This document shows, in pieces, positions 1 through 9,519 of a stretch of 14,378 nucleotides of DNA. The DNA lies in NCBI GenBank assembly GCA_002689905.1, contig NZIN01000059.1, positions 1-14,378 on the forward strand, in the 5' to 3' direction. Under the pieces are notes generated by a model. The model had not been told where the DNA came from. It saw only the letters and a list, made by a program, of their open reading frames with translations, and searched no databases. Source of the DNA: Rickettsiales bacterium (lineage in GTDB: Bacteria; Pseudomonadota; Alphaproteobacteria; TMED109). Numbering within the stretch: position 1 is the first letter of the stretch; every line of letters begins with the position of its first letter. The position numbers were made by a program, and so were the translations under genes.

Positions 1-3000
1 AAGGTCAATTGAACCTATCCAAGTAAATACGTTGAATGGGTTTACGTTAATAAATTTACTTGCAAAAGGTTGGTCAACAAGAGTTGTTTCTGTATAAGGC
101 AATGTAATAATATCACCAGTTTTTGCATAATTAGAAGATACTCTATCTTGTTCGGTAATCAAAGCACCATCAGAGAAACCTTTATCATCTGTTTCAATTA
201 ATTGAACTGCGTCTTCCTTAAATGTAGGTCTTACTTGACCATTTGACATATCCATAGAACATTTGTAATCTAAATTACCTACATCACCAATACCGTGACC
301 TGTAAAGTTATCTACAATAAATCCGTTTTTAAATCTATCAAAACCATCTGCGTCTTGAATTTGTAATGATTGAGCATTTTGTTCTAGTAAAGATAGTTGA
401 GTGTAGTATTCAACATTTTCAATTCTTTGTTCTAGTTTACCAATGTCTCTCATTGTATATCGTCTGTTATCTTGTCTTTCAATCTCAACACTTTCTGGTG
501 TTAAAGTATAAGGCGATAACAATAGTGTGTATAAATGCATACCACTATCTAAACCTTTTGGAACCTGCGGCTCTAATGAAGAAGCACCCTTAACAATTTT
601 AAATGAACCATCTTTATCTAAAAATACTTTATCTATTCTTGATAGGTAATATTCAAAGTCAGCGGTTACATCTTCGCCAAATTTTACAACGTCTAATGAA
701 GCGCCTGTATAACTTCTATCTTGGTTACCTGAATTGATTGTTGAAGCGTCATCTACTCTAGGTCTAAAGTCTAATGAATCTCTTAATTGATATTCTTTAC
801 CTGATGTATCTGATACATAACTTGGAATATTTTCATAATCAACAACACCTGAATAAGAGTCAACATCAAAATAATCTCCAGAACCGTGTGTAAAGAAGTC
901 AAACGTAATTAATAGTCTTCCAGTTGGTGCCAATGCACCTGGTTTTAGTTTTATTCTTCCTACGTCATAGAAGTTATCTCTTTGACCATTGTCTAACTCA
1001 AATCTATCCGTGACATCTGTATCTGTTGATATTGCGTCTGTACTAAAGTTAGCAGACATCTTAATAGAATCTAAATTTAGAATATCTGCTTTACCAAGTG
1101 AGATTGTACCACTTTGTATTTCTGATTGATTATTAGCTTGTTTAGTAGAATTGTTTTGTAATGTTTTTGTTTTTGAATTTGCTATTGAACGATTAACCGT
1201 AGCAACAATTTTTAAATCTGCGTCAGCATATGCTGTACCAAAATCAAAGTCTAAAGTTTTACCTGTTGGCGAACCTGATAAAGTAAAGATTGGGTTGCCA
1301 TCACCATTATTACCAGTTAAACTTAAAATATTACCTGTTGCACCAAGAGAAGCTGAGTTTGCATTAATAATAGAAACAATATAATCTCCTTCAGATAAAC
1401 TTGTAAACGTTTCGTTATTACCTGCTGAAATTTGTCCTGTACCTGAAGATAAACTAATAGAGAATTGTCTTCTTACTTTAAAGTTTGTATCAGATAGTCC
1501 AGAGTTTGAAGTTGTTTTTAATGTTTTGATTGCGTCATAACCCATTTGGAATATTGCAACATTTTTATTAGCGTCTTGTAGTTTAGCTCTTCTTCTAACT
1601 GCAATTGATGAAGATACTGCTGTAGCTGTAATTGCCTCACCTAATGTTAAACTAGTGTCTGATAAAATAGCTTCAACCGTTCTAGTTAAAGAAGCACCAG
1701 TTGTATTGTCAAAAGTTATTGAGTCACCAACTTTTAATTCAGTTGTAAATCTAGTACCAGAACCGATTACTGCCGAACCTGAACTTGCAATACTTAAATT
1801 ACCAGTTAGAGTTGCATTTTCTCCGTATGTAGCAGATAAAGCTGTGTCTGCTGTGTAAGTTGGTGTACCAGGTTGACCAATTTGTTTGACTGCTGAAAAT
1901 TCAAAATGTCTTGCACCTTTAAAACCAGCAGCGTCACCTTGAATAACAGCCGTGTTAGATGAAGTACCACCTGTAATTGTTTCGTTAGCAGAAAAGGCAC
2001 CTTGAACATTTGTTAGAACTACTAAACCGTGTTCAGCAGTACCACCTGTACCACCTGTGGTTACGTTAACAGCAGTTGTGCCGTTTGTGTTATATAACTC
2101 AAAAGTGTTTGCACTAGGATTTCTAACCGTATAAACTCTAGCACTTGAATCTGAAGCAGTTGAGTCTATTGCCCAACCAGCTATACTTGAAATTGTTACC
2201 TGTTGGCCTTCTTTAAAATTGTGATTTGAAGCAGTCGTTACCACACCTGGACTTGCAGCTGAAACGGAAGTAATTGTTACCGACTCAACATTTGAAACTG
2301 ATTGTACAAAACCAGTTGCGTTAGTTGTACCACCAGTTATTTTTTCACCAGTTGTAAATGCTTGTGCTGTTGTAATATTTAAATGTGTAAACATTTCAAT
2401 ATCAAAAAGATAATTTTTGAATATTGTATTTGTAATTCCGTTAGATGAGAAAGTAAAATTAGTAGGCGAACCGGTTACGTATTCAAAACCTCTTGATTTA
2501 GCACGACCAATTGTTTCTAAACTTGAAAGTAATCCGTTTCTTTCTGTACCTCTACTACCACTTGCTGTTGCTAATTTGTATAAATTAACTCCTTTAAATG
2601 CTTCAGTAGAACCTGATACAAAACCTATATCTGGCGAACCAAATACATTGTTTACATAAACAAAGTTTCCTAAATCAAATTTTGTACTAAAATTATTTTC
2701 TGTATCAAAGTCTCTTGCTTTATCTGCGTCAACATAAGTTGTTGTAAGAGTTTCAATTTCATAACCTTTTACGTATGCTTTTCCTGGAGATAAACCTAAT
2801 GCTAGTTTAGTTTCTAAACCGCCATTAGCTGATGTAAATATACCTCTGTTATTTCCATTTTTTAAATGTTCTCTAACTTCTAATTCAAAGTCTCTTACTG
2901 CATAATCACCAGATTCGTCATATGTTCTTCTAGCTAACGTATCTTCTAATACTGCATACTCTGTTGTTCTAACTTGGTTTTGTATAATACCAGATTTTAG

Positions 3001-3798
3001 TCTTAATAATTCTACAAAGTTATTATCTTCAGCAGAAGCTAATGTTAATTTTTTAAGTGTTAAATCTATTTTAAATCTGTGTGAACCAGGAGCATTTGTA
3101 TTTGAAACTCCTTGAGCATTATCATTTAGACTTGGGTCTTCATTAGGTGTCACAAAAGATTCTGCAACTTGTAAACCAATTCTATATGATGGTGTGTTTG
3201 AATATTTGTCTAGTATTAAAGTTTGTTCAATTACATTAACGTGAAAACCATTTATGTAATAAACACCAGCACCTACATATGCGGCCGAACCTGTAAAACA
3301 ACTATCTACTACGGCAGATACCGTGGTTACTTGTCCTTGTAAAGTTGTTGAAACTGAAATAGTTTCTCCAGCAGTAAACTTATCGGATGTACTATTTGTT
3401 CCTGAATCAACGTATTTTACATATAAAGTATTTGGGTCAGTACCATCTGTAGCTGTTTGATTAATTACTTTTGCTTTTACACCTGAAGTAGCACCTGTTA
3501 ATTCTAAACCAACAAAGTCTGCTAAGGTAACGCCAACGTTTTGTGAATCTGTAAATGAAGTTAATTTTACTGAATAGTAATTTAAGTCATAACCAATTTC
3601 ACCTGGAATGACCATAGCACCTTTTTCAAATAGATGGTCAGAAACCCTTTCTATTTGGTTTTGTAAAATAGTTTGTGATTGTGTTAACTCTCTCGCTTGT
3701 ACGGCAAATGCTGGTCTAAAAAGTATTCTATGAAACTTCTTATTTTCAGCAAAATCATCATAATAGGGCGAAAGGTTAAAATCAGTTGGACTTGGCAT
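1..3798 (-). CDS. Very large DUF4815-type virion structural protein, C-terminus cut by window edge
   Basis: The frame stays open for 1266 codons from ATG at 3798-3796 to the left edge, so the stop lies outside the window. The start follows an AAGGGG Shine-Dalgarno (complement of 3810-3815) that overlaps the stop of the upstream gp8-like gene. The N-terminus reads PYYDDF then FHRILFRPAFAVQARELTQ (about residues 11-40). This is the signature I associate with DUF4815 proteins of T4-like marine phages, which are tail or baseplate-associated structural proteins. The middle is Gly/Ser/Thr-rich beta-type sequence with repeated GE-x-I-x-G modules (near residues 478 and 600) and an NHNF...GQQVTI segment. 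Near residue 1110 it has RRYTMRDIGKLEQRIENVEYY, a probable short helix. The visible end reads NPFNVFTWIGSIDL, typical of these proteins. It is last in the visible late block and has no late promoter of its own. Family assignment is from memory of motifs; the exact virion position is unknown. Confidence 0.85.
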   Translation of the reverse strand, partial: MPSPTDFNLSPYYDDFAENKKFHRILFRPAFAVQARELTQSQTILQNQIERVSDHLFEKGAMVIPGEIGYDLNYYSVKLTSFTDSQNVGVTLADFVGLELTGATSGVKAKVINQTATDGTDPNTLYVKYVDSGTNSTSDKFTAGETISVSTTLQGQVTTVSAVVDSCFTGSAAYVGAGVYYINGFHVNVIEQTLILDKYSNTPSYRIGLQVAESFVTPNEDPSLNDNAQGVSNTNAPGSHRFKIDLTLKKLTLASAEDNNFVELLRLKSGIIQNQVRTTEYAVLEDTLARRTYDESGDYAVRDFELEVREHLKNGNNRGIFTSANGGLETKLALGLSPGKAYVKGYEIETLTTTYVDADKARDFDTENNFSTKFDLGNFVYVNNVFGSPDIGFVSGSTEAFKGVNLYKLATASGSRGTERNGLLSSLETIGRAKSRGFEYVTGSPTNFTFSSNGITNTIFKNYLFDIEMFTHLNITTAQAFTTGEKITGGTTNATGFVQSVSNVESVTITSVSAASPGVVTTASNHNFKEGQQVTISSIAGWAIDSTASDSSARVYTVRNPSANTFELYNTNGTTAVNVTTGGTGGTAEHGLVVLTNVQGAFSANETITGGTSSNTAVIQGDAAGFKGARHFEFSAVKQIGQPGTPTYTADTALSATYGENATLTGNLSIASSGSAVIGSGTRFTTELKVGDSITFDNTTGASLTRTVEAILSDTSLTLGEAITATAVSSSIAVRRRAKLQDANKNVAIFQMGYDAIKTLKTTSNSGLSDTNFKVRRQFSISLSSGTGQISAGNNETFTSLSEGDYIVSIINANSASLGATGNILSLTGNNGDGNPIFTLSGSPTGKTLDFDFGTAYADADLKIVATVNRSIANSKTKTLQNNSTKQANNQSEIQSGTISLGKADILNLDSIKMSANFSTDAISTDTDVTDRFELDNGQRDNFYDVGRIKLKPGALAPTGRLLITFDFFTHGSGDYFDVDSYSGVVDYENIPSYVSDTSGKEYQLRDSLDFRPRVDDASTINSGNQDRSYTGASLDVVKFGEDVTADFEYYLSRIDKVFLDKDGSFKIVKGASSLEPQVPKGLDSGMHLYTLLLSPYTLTPESVEIERQDNRRYTMRDIGKLEQRIENVEYYTQLSLLEQNAQSLQIQDADGFDRFKNGFIVDNFTGHGIGDVGNLDYKCSMDMSNGQVRPTFKEDAVQLIETDDKGFSDGALITEQDRVSSNYAKTGDIITLPYTETTLVDQPFASKFINVNPFNVFTWIGSIDL

Positions 3799-3813
3799 AG
3801 TCTATAATTCCCC

Positions 3814-5274
3814 TTAAAATTCAATTATCAACTTGATATTCTCTGTCTGGTCTGCCGCTCTCGTTATTGGTGCTCTGTTTTCTACATACAACACATCACC
3901 TGAATCGTGGTCAATTTCTGGCACAGAATATCCGCTTGCAATTACAACATTGTTTACGGTACCACTTGTACTAACAGGAGTACCTGAAGCACCTCCAGCA
4001 CCTGTAATTACATTTGTACCACTAAACGCTGTTTGGTTTCCATTTGCGTCAACGCCTTCATCATTATGTCTTGTTTGAACATAATATAATAATGAATTAG
4101 TTGAATCCCATTCTACAACAATACCTACGGCACCTGTTGAAGCTTGAGTAATTTTTTCGTCAACGTTAAAAGAACCTGAAACACCAGTTAATTGAACTGC
4201 TTTAGTAGCTCTCAAGGTTACAGCTGAAGCAGCTGAACCACCTGATTGTGGGTCTCTAATTAAGCATACTCTTCTAAAGTCATTGGCAACTGAAACGTCA
4301 CCAGAGTTAGCTGATTCTGTACCTTCTAAACTTACGTTTGTCATAACAAAGAAAGCACCTAATTCTTGAACTGCGTTAAATCCGTGTCCGCCTTTTGGTG
4401 GAATAATTACATCTAATTCTGCACCAACAAGGTTAGTTGCACCTGCTGAAACTATTTGAGCATTTGAAATTGTTCCGAATGTGTAGCCTGTACCTGCGCT
4501 GGTAACGTTTACAGCGGTTACAGCACCAGAGGTTACAACAACAGAAACTACACCACCAGTACCATCGCCTTTGATTGCGATACCAGTATGTGTTCCGTCT
4601 GCACCACCTGAACCAGCAGTTTTAATTTTTACAATATCAATTGCACCATCAACAGCATTTGATGATACTGAAGCATTTGATGAAACTGCCATAAAGTCAG
4701 TTGATAAGAAATTTGATTGTTCAGAAGCAGAAAGTGTGTACATATATTTCCACTTATAACCATCAGCAGTAGATAGAATAGTTGAAGCATTTGTGCCTGT
4801 TGGTTCTACCGTTGAAGCTGTGTTATTATTATTATCTAAACATTTGTAAACATTTCTTGATGAATTCATAGCATAAAAATTTGCGTCAAATAAATTAAAA
4901 ACACCACTATTTGCCGATTGTTGAGTAGTTGTGCCAGTAATTCTATCTCCGTAATCGTGTCTGTAAATATCGTAAGTTGTACCTGTTGTCCAGTTTCTTC
5001 TAGGTGCTACGAAAGCAATATCTGTGCTTGAAATTCTTTTAACTGCCAATAAATCGTCATATGATATTGACATAGTATTATTGTTATCTGCTGGAGTTAA
5101 TGGTATTACATCTGTACCTAGGTTATCTGTACGACCATCTGCTCTAGTAGCAGTATTGAATGGTGATGGTCTACCAATACCAAGATAGTAATTATTACCT
5201 GCAGCTTCAGAGAAAGACTCTTTAAACTGCTCGGAGTTGTGAATTCTAAACTTATTTGTTATAATTGCTGGCAT
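3814..5274 (-). CDS. gp8: Baseplate wedge protein, gp8-like (486 aa)
   Basis: This is probably the T4 gp8-like wedge component, which helps tie the baseplate wedge to the peripheral parts. The N-terminus (MPAIITNKFRIHNSEQF, then NNYYLGIGRP near residues 27-36), the GYKWKYMYTLS motif (172-182), NDFRRVCLIRDP (331-342) and the end DVLYVENRAPITR...IKLIIEF resemble marine T4-like phage proteins annotated as gp8. It is longer than T4 gp8 (about 334 residues). The extra length includes a Gly/Ser/Val-rich stretch (about 208-290) with a GTGY motif, and a FNVDEKI...STGAVGIV module (369-386) also seen in the neighbouring tail proteins. The ATG follows an AAGGAAAAG ribosome site and lies 20 nt after a perfect late promoter. 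The gp8 name rests on remembered motifs and position; another baseplate role is possible. Confidence 0.72.
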   Translation of the reverse strand: MPAIITNKFRIHNSEQFKESFSEAAGNNYYLGIGRPSPFNTATRADGRTDNLGTDVIPLTPADNNNTMSISYDDLLAVKRISSTDIAFVAPRRNWTTGTTYDIYRHDYGDRITGTTTQQSANSGVFNLFDANFYAMNSSRNVYKCLDNNNNTASTVEPTGTNASTILSTADGYKWKYMYTLSASEQSNFLSTDFMAVSSNASVSSNAVDGAIDIVKIKTAGSGGADGTHTGIAIKGDGTGGVVSVVVTSGAVTAVNVTSAGTGYTFGTISNAQIVSAGATNLVGAELDVIIPPKGGHGFNAVQELGAFFVMTNVSLEGTESANSGDVSVANDFRRVCLIRDPQSGGSAASAVTLRATKAVQLTGVSGSFNVDEKITQASTGAVGIVVEWDSTNSLLYYVQTRHNDEGVDANGNQTAFSGTNVITGAGGASGTPVSTSGTVNNVVIASGYSVPEIDHDSGDVLYVENRAPITRAADQTENIKLIIEF

Positions 5275-5294
5275 ATTTTCTTTTCCTTAATCAA

Positions 5295-5302
5295 TATTTA
5301 TA
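5295..5302 (-). promoter_or_regulatory. T4-type late promoter before gp8-like gene
   Basis: Exact TATAAATA on the minus strand in the 38-bp gap between two structural genes. The predicted transcript start is 5-6 nt downstream, leaving a leader of about 15 nt that contains the AAGGAAAAG ribosome site. In T4 this octamer is recognised by RNA polymerase carrying gp55. Confidence 0.75.
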
Positions 5303-5312
5303 AGACTTCTCA

Positions 5313-6908
5313 CTATGTTATGTTAATTGTTCCGTTCATTGCACCGTGGGCTGTACATTGATAATAAAGAGTTGCTGGAGTGTCCATAGATACGTGAAAT
5401 ATGATTGCTCCTGAAGCAGCTGCATTATTGGTAACTCCTGTATTATACGGTGTACCACCTGTTCCTGTTGTTGATTGTATTCTGAATGGGTGTGAACCAC
5501 CAGAGTTATTAATAAAATAGTAAGTTTGACCTTTTTTCAAGTGTAATGCTGGATTGTCACCTGAAGTTGAAGGGAAACCTGCACCTGTAAATAGAAAAGC
5601 ACTTGAACCATTAGCAGTTACCAATAATTGAGAAACTGGTGTTGTTGCTTGTACCCAATTTGTGCCATTATAAACTAATGACATACCTGCCGTTGGCGAA
5701 CTATTTACTACATCTGATAAATCGTTTAATGCACCTGCGCCACCTGATATAGTAATTGTTTTTGTTGCGCCTGTACCTGAAGCGGTTACACCAGAACCTA
5801 CGAAATCTAATTTAGTAGCGGCAGTTGATAAATCACCACCCTCATCTGCAACCGTTAAAGCTGAACCACCTGAATTTGCTTGTGCTTCAAAACGACCATT
5901 TGCTGATACCCATTTTAAAATATATCCATCTGCAATACCAGTTGTAAATACGTCAGCGTGTCTTGATACTGAATCATTCTCTGTTAAAATATTAATATAA
6001 CCTGATTGTGTAGCAACAAAAGGTTTTAATTGTGTTTCATCTAAAGCAAATAAACCAGAGTATGAAGTTGCTGTAGGGAATGAAGCCTGATTAGAAAAGT
6101 TACCTCTAACTTTAGAACCTGAACCAGTTGTATCAACGGTACCTGAACCTGAAAGTGAAGATGTGCCTGTTAAATTAAAATTACCTGCACTTGCTAAAGT
6201 ACCACCTAAATTAACTGAACTATTACCAATTGTTACCGAAGAGTTGGCCAAGTTTGCATTTGTGATACCTGCACTACCTGATAAGTCAGAGTTAGATAAG
6301 TTTGATACGTTTAGAGTTACCGTATTTCCTGTTACCGTTGATGAAACTGAACCTGTACCTAAAATAGATAATGTTTCTCCTAAATTTACAAAATCTGTTG
6401 TAGAAGTATTATCTCTAATTGTAATTCCAGGATTTGCAAGACCTGTATTTGGTATTGCTGTAAATGTGTTGTCTGCACCACTCATTGACTTATTAGTTAA
6501 AGTTTGAGTTTGGTCAGTTGAAGCAAAGTCTGTTCCAGATATTGCTGTATTAAATTCTGTTAATGTTCCTGAAAGTGTGTTATTAGTTAAATTGATAGTT
6601 TTGTTTGTTAACGTAGCAGCTGCTGTTGCTGTCAATACTGAAGCGTTTACTTTAATTTGTAATTTACCACCAGTTATAAGTGTGTCAATACCTAAACCAC
6701 CTTCAATTGTTAATGTTTCACCAATATTCTTTCTTAAAGTTGATGAAGTATCGTCAGCTAAATCAAGATAAGCTGTTAGAACGGTACCGTTACCAATTGC
6801 ATTGTATATCTCATTGAAGTTATTATTAATATACGTTGCACCAGTACGTAGGTTATCACCTGTACCGTCATTTGGACTTGAACCTGTATTAATTGTAAAT
6901 TTTGCCAT
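5313..6908 (-). CDS. Fibre-like virion protein with C-terminal cupredoxin-like domain (531 aa)
   Basis: The N-terminus (NDGTGDNLRTGATYINNNFNEIY, about 13-35) is a common opening of marine phage tail and fibre proteins. Residues about 100-270 are a Thr/Ser/Asn/Gly-rich repetitive region (LTNKTINLTNNTLSG, later TLTNKSMSG), as expected for a trimeric beta-structured fibre or fibril. A fibre-type linker LNDLSDVV...MSLVYNGTNWV lies at about 394-419. Residues about 427-531 look like a small cupredoxin fold: GSHPF (H473) and YYQCTAHGAM (C518, H521, M524) give the His/Cys/His/Met set of a type 1 copper site. The gene has its own late promoter and a weak GAGAGAA ribosome site. It lies between the gp7-position protein and the gp8-like gene, unlike T4. 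A virion fibre or baseplate-peripheral role is inferred; copper binding is unproven. No receptor-binding domain is recognisable. Confidence 0.78.
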   Translation of the reverse strand: MAKFTINTGSSPNDGTGDNLRTGATYINNNFNEIYNAIGNGTVLTAYLDLADDTSSTLRKNIGETLTIEGGLGIDTLITGGKLQIKVNASVLTATAAATLTNKTINLTNNTLSGTLTEFNTAISGTDFASTDQTQTLTNKSMSGADNTFTAIPNTGLANPGITIRDNTSTTDFVNLGETLSILGTGSVSSTVTGNTVTLNVSNLSNSDLSGSAGITNANLANSSVTIGNSSVNLGGTLASAGNFNLTGTSSLSGSGTVDTTGSGSKVRGNFSNQASFPTATSYSGLFALDETQLKPFVATQSGYINILTENDSVSRHADVFTTGIADGYILKWVSANGRFEAQANSGGSALTVADEGGDLSTAATKLDFVGSGVTASGTGATKTITISGGAGALNDLSDVVNSSPTAGMSLVYNGTNWVQATTPVSQLLVTANGSSAFLFTGAGFPSTSGDNPALHLKKGQTYYFINNSGGSHPFRIQSTTGTGGTPYNTGVTNNAAASGAIIFHVSMDTPATLYYQCTAHGAMNGTINIT

Positions 6909-6924
6909 ATTTAATTCTCTCTAC

Positions 6925-6932
6925 TATTTATA
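6925..6932 (-). promoter_or_regulatory. T4-type late promoter before the 531-residue fibre-like gene
   Basis: Exact TATAAATA on the minus strand in the 31-bp gap upstream of the ATG at 6908, with 16 nt between the octamer and the start codon. The predicted leader is about 10 nt and carries a purine-rich GAGAGAA stretch. Confidence 0.73.
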
Positions 6933-6939
6933 ATCATTC

Positions 6940-9513
6940 CTATGGTGTTGTATCATCAAACGTTGCTGTTGTTGAACTAAAGTTGGTAACCGTGTTTGAG
7001 AAGTCATTTTTATTTGAAGCAAACTCACTAGGTATTGTAAAATAAGTCTTTAAATTTTGACCGTCTGGATGTGATGTTGCAATAAAAGTTGCTGGTTGAC
7101 CATCTAAACCTGTTCTAGTACCAATAATTTTAATATCATTAAAGGCTTGTACCGTAAATCCTGGACCTTTAAATATTTGTTGAATATTTTTATTTAAAAA
7201 TGCATATCTTGGTCCTGCGTATGCGTGACCTTGTCTAACATTATAAGTTTGTGTGTTATCTGGTATATTTCTTCTAACTCTACTTAAATAATTAATACCA
7301 GTTTCTTCTTGTAAAGTTAAATCTCTAGTGTTTGATTCAAAATGTTCACTTGTAGTTGCGTCTGAATCAATTGCACCAGCTAATCTTGCGTTTGCTCTTA
7401 ATGTTGTACCATCAGATTTTGTTCCTAATCTTCTACCAAATATTGTAGAGAATAAAGTATTAAGAACTTGTAAGAACGGCACCTCAGAAACACCTGAAAC
7501 CACACCATCAACAGGAGTTTTAATTCTTGCATTTATTCTACTCGCAATGTTAACTTGACCTGTAAAATAAAAACCTGCTGTATGCATTGTCTTTTTAAAT
7601 GCGTCTCGCCAAGCATTAATAGATTGGCCAACTTTAATTACATATGAGAAATCTTGATAATATAAACTATCTTGTATCTTCATTGTACTTTCAGATAATT
7701 TACCATCATCATTAATAAATTCACCATCTGTATCGGTGACAGGAACAACATTTACCGTAGCACTAGCCAAATTAAATTTTTTAATTTTAGCAGTACCGCC
7801 TGTTTGTGATGTTATAGTATCATTAATATTAATTGTACCCGAAACGTCTTGTAATTTTAAAACGTTAGTATTTGTATCTAAACTAATAATTTTACCTGAA
7901 GCACCACTTGAAGTTGTAAAAGTATTGTCTTGAAGAAATGTTCCTGTTCTATCAATACATAAAAAGTTTTGAACAAAAGTTAAAGTTGGTGCTGGTGAGG
8001 CTTCGTAACCTTTTCCGTGTTCAATTGTTTTTAATGAATTAATTTTACCAACTTTATCACCATACGCTAAAACTTTACCACCTGAACCAGTAGCACTTGT
8101 AATTGAAACTGGAGGTAATTCTTTATAACCATTACCACCTGAAGATAAGAAAATGTCTGTAATATCTCCTGTGCCTGTTTCTGTCTCTTGAACAATTTTA
8201 GAACCGCCGTAAATATCTCCTCTTTCAGTTTCTTCTTCTAAAATAACATTGTCGCCTGAATTATCTTCATTAGCAACACCACCATTTACAACTCTAACAA
8301 AGCCGGCAACACCTGTACCTAAATTATTATTGTCATCAAAATTTAAAACATCACCAATTCTATAATCTTGACCTACATCATCAATAATTATTTCTTCAAT
8401 TGCACCTGAACCAATATCAGCAATTTGAAATAATGCACCAATACCACCAGCGGCAACTTTTATAGTATCTTCTATTTTATAAAGAGAACCTGAATTTGTA
8501 ATTGTTTTTGTTCCTGGTATTCCTGTAATATCTGCCTTAATAAAATAATCATCTATTTCAGAGGCAGTACCAGAAACTTCTTCACCTAATTGAAATGTTC
8601 CTGAAAGTGTATCTTGATTTAATATTAATTCTGTTACCGTTGAATCACCAATTTGGAAACGTGCTAAGTTTTCAATAACAGCAGTTGCTCTTGAATCTTT
8701 ACCTGTAATTGTTCTACCAATTAAACCTTCGGTGTTTCCTACTCTTTCAATAATTCTTAAAATTTTTGAAGAGTTAAATTGACCATCTGAAGTTTTTAAT
8801 AATTGTTCTCTAGGGTAAATAGTTTCAGATTGTTCATTAAATAATAATCTAAAAAATAATTCGTGACCGGCTGATGTACCTTTTGCTTGGTACATATCTT
8901 TTACGTTCTTAATTAAATTTCTTTTATTAACTTCACTATTTAATACTTCAGGTAAAGTTGTTAAAAATTCATTTCTAAAATTATTTAAATAAGATTCAAT
9001 TGCTTTATCGGGGTCTCTAAAGTTTACAAGGTCTGAAATATTTTGAACTGGTTGTGGTCTATAATTTGTAATAGCAGCAGAAGCTTTTGAATCTTCTCCT
9101 TCAATCAATTCGTCTGTAATAAATTTGTCTTGAGCAGATATAAAAAGTCTATTGTTTGTTAAATCTTCAGCTAATACTTTTGCTTTTGCACCTGAAGTTT
9201 TACCTACAATCGTTTCACCTACGGTAAATTTTCCGTATTCAGTTTCTTCTAATAGAATTTTGTCGCCTTCATCAATATTAGTTTTTGCACTACCAATTCT
9301 TGTAGCGTTATAAACTAAATTGTTTTCTTGACCAGTTTCAGTTTCAATTAATACACCAACGGTGTTTTGAACATTTTTAACTTTTAATTCTGCTGATTCT
9401 AATAGTTGATAATAAGATTTTAAAAAGTCTGCAAACCTAGGATGGTCAGCAACTATAAACTCTGGTAGTTGGCTATTAAGTATCGTTGATAACTTTTCAT
9501 TAAACTTTGCCAT
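6940..9513 (-). CDS. Large tail/baseplate structural protein in the gp7 position (857 aa)
   Basis: The N-terminus LPEFIVADHPRFADFLKSYYQLLE (about 16-39) is a helical segment found in many large tail proteins of marine T4-like phages. The body alternates beta modules of the form F-x-x-G-E-x-I-x-G-x-x-S-x-A-x-A-x-V (96-113, 131-148, 264-280, 526-542) with G-x-GY repeats (NGYKELPPVSI 461-471, KGYEASPAPTLTF 501-513). Residues 617-656 hold YYQDFSYVIKVGQSINAW...HTAGFYFTGQVNI, a conserved segment in these proteins. T4 order is 6-7-8, and this gene follows gp6, so it is a positional candidate for the wedge protein gp7 (about 1030 residues in T4). I see no clear sequence match to T4 gp7, and related cyanophage proteins sometimes carry the name VrlC. 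The ATG is 6 nt after the gp6 stop with no clear ribosome site, so coupling to gp6 is likely. Confidence 0.75.
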   Translation of the reverse strand: MAKFNEKLSTILNSQLPEFIVADHPRFADFLKSYYQLLESAELKVKNVQNTVGVLIETETGQENNLVYNATRIGSAKTNIDEGDKILLEETEYGKFTVGETIVGKTSGAKAKVLAEDLTNNRLFISAQDKFITDELIEGEDSKASAAITNYRPQPVQNISDLVNFRDPDKAIESYLNNFRNEFLTTLPEVLNSEVNKRNLIKNVKDMYQAKGTSAGHELFFRLLFNEQSETIYPREQLLKTSDGQFNSSKILRIIERVGNTEGLIGRTITGKDSRATAVIENLARFQIGDSTVTELILNQDTLSGTFQLGEEVSGTASEIDDYFIKADITGIPGTKTITNSGSLYKIEDTIKVAAGGIGALFQIADIGSGAIEEIIIDDVGQDYRIGDVLNFDDNNNLGTGVAGFVRVVNGGVANEDNSGDNVILEEETERGDIYGGSKIVQETETGTGDITDIFLSSGGNGYKELPPVSITSATGSGGKVLAYGDKVGKINSLKTIEHGKGYEASPAPTLTFVQNFLCIDRTGTFLQDNTFTTSSGASGKIISLDTNTNVLKLQDVSGTININDTITSQTGGTAKIKKFNLASATVNVVPVTDTDGEFINDDGKLSESTMKIQDSLYYQDFSYVIKVGQSINAWRDAFKKTMHTAGFYFTGQVNIASRINARIKTPVDGVVSGVSEVPFLQVLNTLFSTIFGRRLGTKSDGTTLRANARLAGAIDSDATTSEHFESNTRDLTLQEETGINYLSRVRRNIPDNTQTYNVRQGHAYAGPRYAFLNKNIQQIFKGPGFTVQAFNDIKIIGTRTGLDGQPATFIATSHPDGQNLKTYFTIPSEFASNKNDFSNTVTNFSSTTATFDDTTP

Positions 9514-9519
9514 TATTCA

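Noticed and set aside
1..2700. Several short open frames on both strands (for example 366-593 plus, 1655-1858 plus, 1806-2009 minus, 2417-2659 plus)
   Set aside because: All lie inside the continuous 1266-codon minus-strand frame, have no ribosome sites and encode composition typical of antisense or shifted reading.
6163..6507. 114-codon plus-strand open frame
   Set aside because: Antisense to the fibre-like gene; its Val/Leu/Pro-rich protein is what the complement of Asn/Thr/Gly-rich repeats gives, and it has no start signals.
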